In this document: in pieces, positions 58,847 through 64,000 of the stretch
Numbering within the stretch: the first letter of the stretch is position 1
Layout: every line of letters begins with the position of its first letter
From: Bog-105 sp965277435
Lineage (GTDB): Bacteria; Acidobacteriota; Terriglobia; Bryobacterales; Bryobacteraceae
Direction: 5' to 3'
Assembly (NCBI GenBank): GCA_965277435.1
Contig: OZ255821.1
Span: 5,766,001 to 5,830,000 of the forward strand
Length of the DNA: 64,000 nucleotides
Notes under the pieces: generated by a model
What the model saw: the letters and a program-made list of their open reading frames with translations, nothing else
The model's database searches: none
What the model was told of the DNA's origin: nothing
Position numbers and translations under genes: made by a program

Positions 58847-60136
58847 TCATCCATGTAAGGTGGTGTCGGCCGTTTGGTCGGAATGAATCCCGGCGAGCAG
58901 GAGCAGGATGCGGCGGAGGCCGAGTTCGCGGCCGTCGGACTGGTACCATTCGCCGGGCGTGTGAGCGCCGCCGCCCTGGCCGCCGGCGCCGATTGAGATG
59001 GCGGGCAGACCCATCGAGAGCGGGACGTTGGCGTCGGTAGAGGCGCAGCCGATGCGGGAGCGGATGTTGAGATAGGCGTCGACCGAACGTATGGTTTGAA
59101 GGAGGGGAGAGTTGTCGGGCAGTTTGCCGCCAGGGCGCGCGCCGAGTTCTTTGATTTTGGCGGTCAGGCGGGCGTTGCGGGAGGCTCTATTTTCGCGTTC
59201 CAGGGCTCGTTCGACGGCGGTGGTGGCGAGAGCGGCGAGCTCGTCGAGGATGGCGGGATCCTCGGAGCGCAGATCGAGTTTGGCCCGGGCGCTGGAGGGA
59301 ATGGCGTTGATGCTGGCGCCTCCTTCGATCACTCCGAAGTTGTAGGAGCAGCGAATTTTTCGCTCACCGGAGAGGCGGAGTTGGGCGGCTTGCACGAAGT
59401 GGCTGACAAGGTCGCCGGCGGCGTGGACGGGATTGGGAATGCCGTTGTCGTTCCAGCTGTGCCCGCCCGGACCATGGAAGCTGATCTCGAGACGGCGGCT
59501 AGCCAGGGCCTGGGCGGTGACGTGATCGGTGGAGGGACCGTCGAGCACGACAAAGGCGGCGACGTGGGCTAGATCGAGAGTCTGACGGCAGAGATAGCGC
59601 ATGCCGTTGAGGTTGCCTTCGCCTTCTTCACCGACGTTGGCAACCAGGAGGAGCGACGCTGCCATCTCGCGCAGGTCGGTGTTGGAGGCGAGCAGGCGGG
59701 CGAGGGCCAGCAAGGCGGAAAGACCGGCGCCATTGTCGGAGACGCCTGGGCCGATGAGTCGCCCATCGGGAGCGAAGTAGACTTCGTCCGGACGTTGCGG
59801 GGCGAAAACGGTATCGAGGTGGGCGGAGACGACGAGGGTGGGGGCAGATTCCCGGCCGGCAAAGCTGGCGAGCACGTTGCCGGCGCGGTCGAGGCGAGCG
59901 TTCCAGCCGAGACCGGTGAGCTGCTGGCGGAACCATTCGGCGCGGGGTTGTTCAAAGAAAGTCGGCGCGGGAATGCGGCATAACTGCAGGTGCAATTCGT
60001 TGAGCCAGGCGCGTTCGCGGATGAACCAGCGCTGGGCATCGAAGAGGGCCGGGACTTCGGCCAATTGCGCGATGCCCCGGTAGGCCGGGGAAAGGCGGGC
60101 GATTTCGTGCGGTAGCGGTTTTGGTTCTGAAGCCAA
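58847..60136 (-). CDS. M20 family metallopeptidase
   Basis: 429 residues. Zinc ligands of the family can be placed: H106 and D108 (SAHLDTV), D134 (GVSDNGAG), E170-E171 (NVGEEGEG), and the last His in GGAHTPGEW near the C-terminus. A lid domain with dimer contact follows residue 210 (EISFHGPGGHSWNDNG). The C-terminal half shows SYNFGVIEGGASINAIPSSA. It is cytoplasmic (no signal peptide) and probably a dipeptidase, tripeptidase or amidohydrolase; the sequence does not separate these. It is divergent from the Uma2 gene. Confidence 0.9.
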   Translation of the reverse strand: MASEPKPLPHEIARLSPAYRGIAQLAEVPALFDAQRWFIRERAWLNELHLQLCRIPAPTFFEQPRAEWFRQQLTGLGWNARLDRAGNVLASFAGRESAPTLVVSAHLDTVFAPQRPDEVYFAPDGRLIGPGVSDNGAGLSALLALARLLASNTDLREMAASLLLVANVGEEGEGNLNGMRYLCRQTLDLAHVAAFVVLDGPSTDHVTAQALASRRLEISFHGPGGHSWNDNGIPNPVHAAGDLVSHFVQAAQLRLSGERKIRCSYNFGVIEGGASINAIPSSARAKLDLRSEDPAILDELAALATTAVERALERENRASRNARLTAKIKELGARPGGKLPDNSPLLQTIRSVDAYLNIRSRIGCASTDANVPLSMGLPAISIGAGGQGGGAHTPGEWYQSDGRELGLRRILLLLAGIHSDQTADTTLHG

Positions 60137-60186
60137 GAAAGGTCCCGAACCTGTAGTTTACTTGGAGAGCGCGAAAGTGCGTCATT

Positions 60187-60747
60187 ATGAGTGGAGGAGC
60201 TGCGACCGGCGTGACGATTGAAGAGTATTTGGACTACCAGGCGCCTGAGGGCATGGATGATGAATTGATACAGGGAGTAATTGTTTTGTCGCCATCTGCC
60301 TCACCTCGCCATGCCAGTGTTTGTACAAGGCTTTACGATCTGCTGCGAGAACGGCTGCCGGGAAGTGAGTTCGTGGTCCGGCTGGATGTAAGCATGCGGT
60401 TGGAGGAAAGCGTAAGTATGCCCCGGCCCGACGTGTTCGTGATGGATGCCGAGAGGTGGGAAGCAGCAGAATCTGCGGACAAGTATCCGGTGGCCAGCCC
60501 GCAGTTGGCGATTGAAGTGTTTTCGCCATCGAATGTGACGAAAGAATTTCGGCTCAAGCCTGGCTTGTACCTGGCAGGCGGCGCTAGCGCTGTTTGGGTG
60601 GTTCGGCCGAAGTCGCGGACGATCGAAGTGCACGATGCAAAGGGTTTGCGGATCTTCAGTGTGGGAGAGGAGATCGCGCTGCCCACACCTTTGCCGGCCG
60701 GAACAATCCCGGTCGAGGATGTGTTCGCGAAATTGAGGCTATACTGA
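60187..60747 (+). CDS. Uma2 family (DUF820) putative endonuclease
   Basis: 186 residues. The family motif set is clear: GMDDELIQGVIVLSPSAS with the first Glu, SMPRPDVFVMD with the catalytic Asp, and LAIEVFSPSN with Glu-x-x. It closes with DVFAKLRL. Uma2 proteins have a PD-(D/E)XK core and are abundant in Cyanobacteria and Acidobacteriota; activity is not established for most. It lies 19 bp before ccmE but shares no obvious role with it. Confidence 0.9.
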   Translation: MSGGAATGVTIEEYLDYQAPEGMDDELIQGVIVLSPSASPRHASVCTRLYDLLRERLPGSEFVVRLDVSMRLEESVSMPRPDVFVMDAERWEAAESADKYPVASPQLAIEVFSPSNVTKEFRLKPGLYLAGGASAVWVVRPKSRTIEVHDAKGLRIFSVGEEIALPTPLPAGTIPVEDVFAKLRLY

Positions 60748-60766
60748 AACTTCAGCCTTTGCATAT

Positions 60767-61243
60767 ATGAAGACCTACGTCAAGTTCGGGACTCTGATGG
60801 CCCTGATTATCGGCTCGCTGGTGTGGCTGGCTGTGGGTGGCGTGAAGGATACGAAGGCCTATTACAAGACCATTCCGGAACTCGCGCAGATGAACTCGAT
60901 GGCAAAGCTGCACCGGGTGATGGTGGCCGGAGACGTACAGCCGGGTTCGATTGTGAAGAGCGGGATGGCGGTGTCGTTTGTATTGCATCAGGGCGCGCAG
61001 ACCCTGAATGTGAAGTACATGGGCACCGATCCACTACCTGACACTTTCAAGGACAATGCGCAGGCGATCGCCGACGGGCGTTTGGGACCGGACGGGGTGT
61101 TCGAGGCGAATAAAATTCAAGCAAAGTGCGCTTCGAAGTATGCGGCGAAACCGAGCCAGCGCGGGTTGTCGCACGAAACAAGCACGCCGTCTTCAAAGAT
61201 CAGTTATTTGCGGTTCGACATCCAAAGTATTAAGCGCGCTTGA
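60767..61243 (+). CDS. ccmE: CcmE-like haem chaperone, CxxxY variant
   Basis: 158 residues. An N-terminal membrane anchor (FGTLMALIIGSLVWLAVGG) is followed by the OB-fold: HRVMVAGDVQPGSIVK, NVKYMGTDPLPDTFKDN, ADGRLGPDGVFEANKI. The haem-binding segment reads KCASKY (C121, Y125) instead of the usual HDENY/HxxxY. CxxxY-type CcmE proteins are known from some Archaea and sulfate reducers. It holds haem for delivery to apocytochromes. First gene of the cytochrome c maturation operon here. Confidence 0.87.
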   Translation: MKTYVKFGTLMALIIGSLVWLAVGGVKDTKAYYKTIPELAQMNSMAKLHRVMVAGDVQPGSIVKSGMAVSFVLHQGAQTLNVKYMGTDPLPDTFKDNAQAIADGRLGPDGVFEANKIQAKCASKYAAKPSQRGLSHETSTPSSKISYLRFDIQSIKRA

Positions 61244-61268
61244 ACAGCGGGCTCGTTCGTAAAAAAAC

Positions 61269-63290
61269 ATGGAGAATATCGGCGCTCTTTCGATCCTGAT
61301 TGCCTTTTGCCTGGCGATCTTTTCCGTCGTGGCTGCTGTAACTGGCAAGTATGCGCGGCGGCCCTTTCTAGTGGTCAGCGCGGAACGCGGCGTGTACGCG
61401 ATCTGGCTGCTGTTGACGCTGGCTTCCGCGATGCTGGTGATTTCGCTGATCAATGGCGACTATCGACTTGCATATGTAGCTGCGCATAGCAATAAGGCGA
61501 TGTCGCCCATATATAAGTTCACGGCCTGGTGGGGCGGCCAGGAAGGTTCGCTGCTGTTCTGGAGCTGGATTTTGTCGTCGTATTCGGCGGTAGTGGTCTG
61601 GACGAACCGGCGCAAGTTTCGCGACATGATGCCGATTGTGGTGGCTATTCTGATGGCCACTCTGGCGTTTTTCGTCGGCATGATTTCGTTCGTCGCAAGT
61701 CCGTTCCAGGTGTTGATGGCGGGGCGGGGCGTTATCGATGTGGGTGATGGAAACGGATTGAGTCCGCTGCTGCAGTGGTGGACGATGGCGATACATCCGC
61801 CGATGCTGTATCTCGGCTATGTCGGATTTACGGTGCCGTTTGCGTTCGCCATGGCTTCGTTGATTACGAAACAGCCGGGCGAGGGCTGGATCCATACGAC
61901 GCGGCGCTGGGCGCTGGTGGCGTGGCTGTTCCAGAGCACTGGTGTGATGCTCGGGATGGGCTGGGCGTATACAGTTTTGGGGTGGGGCGGTTACTGGGGA
62001 TGGGACCCGGTGGAGAACGCGGCCTTGATGCCTTGGATCGCGGGCACGGCGTTTCTGCATTCGGTGATGATGCAGGAAAAGAAGGGCATGATGAAGGTCT
62101 GGAACATGGTGCTTGTTTCGGCCACGTTCCTGCTGAGTATTCTGGGCACGACGTTGACGCGCACGGGACTCGTTGCCTCGGTGCACGCCTTTGCGCAGTC
62201 GCCGGTGAAGCCGTACTTTACGACATTTGTGTTGAGCGCTACGGCGCTGGTGGCGATCGCGATCGTCAAGAACCTGCCGTATCTCAAGAGCGAAGTGAAG
62301 CTGGAAAGCGTGGTTTCGCGCGAATCAAGTTTCCTGTTCAATAATCTGATTCTGCTGGCGAGCTGCTTTGCGGTTTTGTGGGGCACGCTGTTTCCGGTGT
62401 TGATGGAAGCGTTGATTGGTGAAAAGGAGACGATTGATGCTCCTTATTACACGCGCGTCAATGTGCCGATCGGTTTGTTCCTGCTGTTTTTGACAGGCGT
62501 GGGTCCGCTGATTGCGTGGCGCAAAAGTTCGATGAGCAGTTTAATGCGGGCGTTCCGGATGCCGGCTCTGGTGGGCGTGCTGGTGGCAATCTTCCTGGCT
62601 GTTGAAGGGATGCGCGAGATTGCTCCGCTGATTTCGTTCGCGCTTTGCGCATTTGTGGCAGCGACCATTCTGAGTGAATTCTGGAAGGGGTCGCGGGCAA
62701 TTCAGTTGAAGGATCGTGTGGGGTTACCGCGTGCTGCTTTTGAGTTGACGTGGCGCAACACCCGGCGATACGGCGGCTACCTGGTACACATGGGCATCGT
62801 GCTGATTTTCATCGGCTTCACGGGTCGGGCGTTCGATATCCATCAGACTCGCAGCCTGGGTCTAAACCAGGAGATGCGCTTCGGGCATTACGACCTCAGA
62901 TTGCTAAACGTGAATAATGGCGAGACGCCGAACTACGAGTTCAGTCACGCGGCGATCAATGTATCGCAGAACGGAAAAGTGATCGACCAGCTTAACCCGG
63001 AGATCCGGCTTTACAAATCGAGCCAGGAGCAGGCCTCGAACGTGGGTATCCGGCGGCGGTTGAACGAAGATCTGTATGTAAATTTCTCGGGCATTTCGCC
63101 GGACAACACCAATGCGATTTTTCAGATGTATGTGTTCCCGCTGGTGTCGTGGATTTGGATTGGCTACCTGGTGGTGCTGGGTGGCACGATCATCTGCCTG
63201 AGTCCCGGGAAGGTGCGTTTGCAGTATGTGCGCACGGAAGTTGTGGGTTACGCGAGTGCGCCTCGAACAGTTGAATCAGTTCAGTCCTAA
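61269..63290 (+). CDS. ccmF: CcmF cytochrome c haem lyase subunit
   Basis: 673 residues with about 15 membrane segments. The WWD domain is GWGGYWGWDPVENAALMPW (about 238-256). Haem-ligand His residues are expected at IHPPMLYLG (about H176) and later in VHMGIVLIFIGF. Residues 80-100 have AWWGGQEGSLLFW. CcmF attaches haem to the CxxCH of apocytochrome c. It lies 25 bp after ccmE, and its 3' end overlaps the CcmH-like gene. Confidence 0.95.
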   Translation: MENIGALSILIAFCLAIFSVVAAVTGKYARRPFLVVSAERGVYAIWLLLTLASAMLVISLINGDYRLAYVAAHSNKAMSPIYKFTAWWGGQEGSLLFWSWILSSYSAVVVWTNRRKFRDMMPIVVAILMATLAFFVGMISFVASPFQVLMAGRGVIDVGDGNGLSPLLQWWTMAIHPPMLYLGYVGFTVPFAFAMASLITKQPGEGWIHTTRRWALVAWLFQSTGVMLGMGWAYTVLGWGGYWGWDPVENAALMPWIAGTAFLHSVMMQEKKGMMKVWNMVLVSATFLLSILGTTLTRTGLVASVHAFAQSPVKPYFTTFVLSATALVAIAIVKNLPYLKSEVKLESVVSRESSFLFNNLILLASCFAVLWGTLFPVLMEALIGEKETIDAPYYTRVNVPIGLFLLFLTGVGPLIAWRKSSMSSLMRAFRMPALVGVLVAIFLAVEGMREIAPLISFALCAFVAATILSEFWKGSRAIQLKDRVGLPRAAFELTWRNTRRYGGYLVHMGIVLIFIGFTGRAFDIHQTRSLGLNQEMRFGHYDLRLLNVNNGETPNYEFSHAAINVSQNGKVIDQLNPEIRLYKSSQEQASNVGIRRRLNEDLYVNFSGISPDNTNAIFQMYVFPLVSWIWIGYLVVLGGTIICLSPGKVRLQYVRTEVVGYASAPRTVESVQS

Positions 63291-63768
63291 GCTTCTCGTC
63301 GCTTTCTTTATCGTGCTGGCGGCGGTGTTTGCGCAGGATTCGACATCGTATCTGACGGCGGATGTGCAACGTGTGGGCGGTCGTTTAGCCTGTCGCTGCG
63401 GCGGGTGCCGGAACACGGTGGGCGATTGTCCGATGCTGCGTTGCAGTTCGGCCGATCCGCTGCGGCATCGTATTTTTGAATCGAAACAGAAAGGCATGAC
63501 GGACGACGCCATTGTGAACGCGGTGGTGCGGGAAGAAGGGATTGTGGCGCTCGCATCCCCGCCCTCGAATGGTTTGGGGCCGATTATTACCTGGGTGATG
63601 CCGGGACTGGTGCTGGTTCTTGGGTTTTTTGTGTATACGGCGTTCGTACGGAGGAACCGGAAGACGCCCGTTCCGATTAGCGCCACAGATGAGGCGTTGA
63701 TTGAACGGTATCGCGGACAAATGGATCAAGAGTTGGACGACGAGCCGAGGCCTGGCAAAACAAGATGA
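63256..63768 (+). CDS. ccmH: CcmH-like cytochrome c maturation protein, multi-Cys variant
   Basis: 170 residues from the GTG at 63256, inside the end of ccmF; an earlier start at 63226 is possible. A signal anchor (KLLVAFFIVLAAVFAQ) precedes the redox part, C46-R-C48-x2-C51 then C58 and C63, where standard CcmH has one LRCxxC. The helical part (PLRHRIFESKQKGMTDDAIVNAVVREEGI) fits CcmH. A C-terminal membrane segment (GPIITWVMPGLVLVLGFFVYTAF) follows. It should reduce the apocytochrome Cys pair. Its stop overlaps the CcmI start (ATGA). Confidence 0.85.
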   Translation: MRLEQLNQFSPKLLVAFFIVLAAVFAQDSTSYLTADVQRVGGRLACRCGGCRNTVGDCPMLRCSSADPLRHRIFESKQKGMTDDAIVNAVVREEGIVALASPPSNGLGPIITWVMPGLVLVLGFFVYTAFVRRNRKTPVPISATDEALIERYRGQMDQELDDEPRPGKTR

Positions 63769-64000
63769 TCACGGTGGCGGCAGTCGCCATCGTCTTGGCG
63801 GCCCTCTATTTCACGCTCGGAATTCGTGAGAAAGATCTTCCAGAGGCTATTCAGGTGTCGCCGGTGCAGCATCTGGAAGATCGCAAGCAGGCAATTTACG
63901 ACAATTTGCGCGACTTGCAGTTTGAGTACCGGTTGGGCAAGCTGTCGGACGACGATTATAAGCAGAACAAGCTGGCGCTGCAGCGGGAACTGGCAGTGGT
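63765..64000 (+). CDS. ccmI: CcmI-like cytochrome c biogenesis protein, 3' partial
   Basis: The first 78 codons are present; the gene continues past the window. A membrane anchor (ITVAAVAIVLAALYFTLG) is followed by LEDRKQAIYDNLRDLQFEYRLGKLSDDDY, the typical coiled N-terminal part of CcmI/CycH. CcmI presents apocytochrome to the haem lyase. It starts within the last codons of the CcmH-like gene (ATGA). Confidence 0.82.
   Translation, partial: MITVAAVAIVLAALYFTLGIREKDLPEAIQVSPVQHLEDRKQAIYDNLRDLQFEYRLGKLSDDDYKQNKLALQRELAV

Noticed and set aside
1..64000. CRISPR array, tRNA, rRNA or intact insertion sequence
   Set aside because: No regular spacer-repeat pattern, no TTCGA-type tRNA arm in a cloverleaf context, and no transposase-like frame were seen.

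Overview
The window (about 60% GC by eye, no rRNA or tRNA seen) looks like chromosomal DNA of an Acidobacteriota bacterium, perhaps of the Bryobacter/Solibacter type. This is an inference. It rests on several MacB/FtsX-like permeases of the acidobacterial duplicated type next to PadR regulators, many small dispersed intergenic palindromes, a secreted tannase-like esterase and glycosidases, and a cytochrome b/caa3 gene cluster. There is no prophage, CRISPR array or intact transposase.

Layout. 1-5.6 kb: end of an ABC permease, a small secreted protein, a KdsC-like phosphatase, an NAD(P)-binding protein and a secreted GDSL hydrolase. 5.6-14.6 kb: amino acid catabolism on the minus strand (sdaA, kbl and, after an interruption, tdh) with an esterase, a class C-type serine hydrolase and a PadR plus frameshifted permease pair. 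14.7-17.6 kb: a glucose dehydrogenase-like enzyme directly followed by a GH15 glycosidase. 17.6-19.4 kb: efp and a secreted protein. 19.5-25.8 kb: recO-glyQ-glyS-ppdK on the plus strand. 25.8-27.9 kb: a small WYL-like protein and an FAD oxidoreductase.

27.9-37.8 kb is one nine-gene minus-strand respiratory cluster, in transcription order: oxidase subunits II (with a haem c tail), I and III, a subunit IV-like membrane protein, a dihaem cytochrome c lipoprotein, Rieske protein, cytochrome b with a haem c tail, a CtaG-polyferredoxin fusion, and a small membrane protein. Overlapping start/stop codons suggest coupled translation. Together they could carry electrons from quinol to oxygen. At the far end (60.8-64 kb) a plus-strand cytochrome c maturation operon (ccmE-ccmF-ccmH-ccmI) could supply the covalent haem.

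37.9-51.1 kb is mixed: tannase-like esterase, DNA alkylation repair protein, SDR, EthD protein, a Cys-rich permease with its PadR, alpha/beta hydrolase, GH13 enzyme, methyltransferase, SpoIIE-type phosphatase, a decayed restriction-helicase tail, a VOC protein, and a DUF4199 plus membrane-anchored LuxR pair. 51.6-53.3 kb holds a compact two-gene cassette: a DUF4365 nuclease-like gene whose reading frame breaks at an A7 slippery run, overlapping a 394-residue protein of unknown function. It is the best candidate here for an undescribed system. 53.9-60.7 kb holds an HtrA protease, DMT transporter, ClC channel, permease remnant, M20 peptidase and Uma2 nuclease.

The intergenic DNA carries at least three small repeat families, including a roughly 160-bp element with matching inverted ends at 4.0-4.2 kb and a decayed copy at 53.8 kb.
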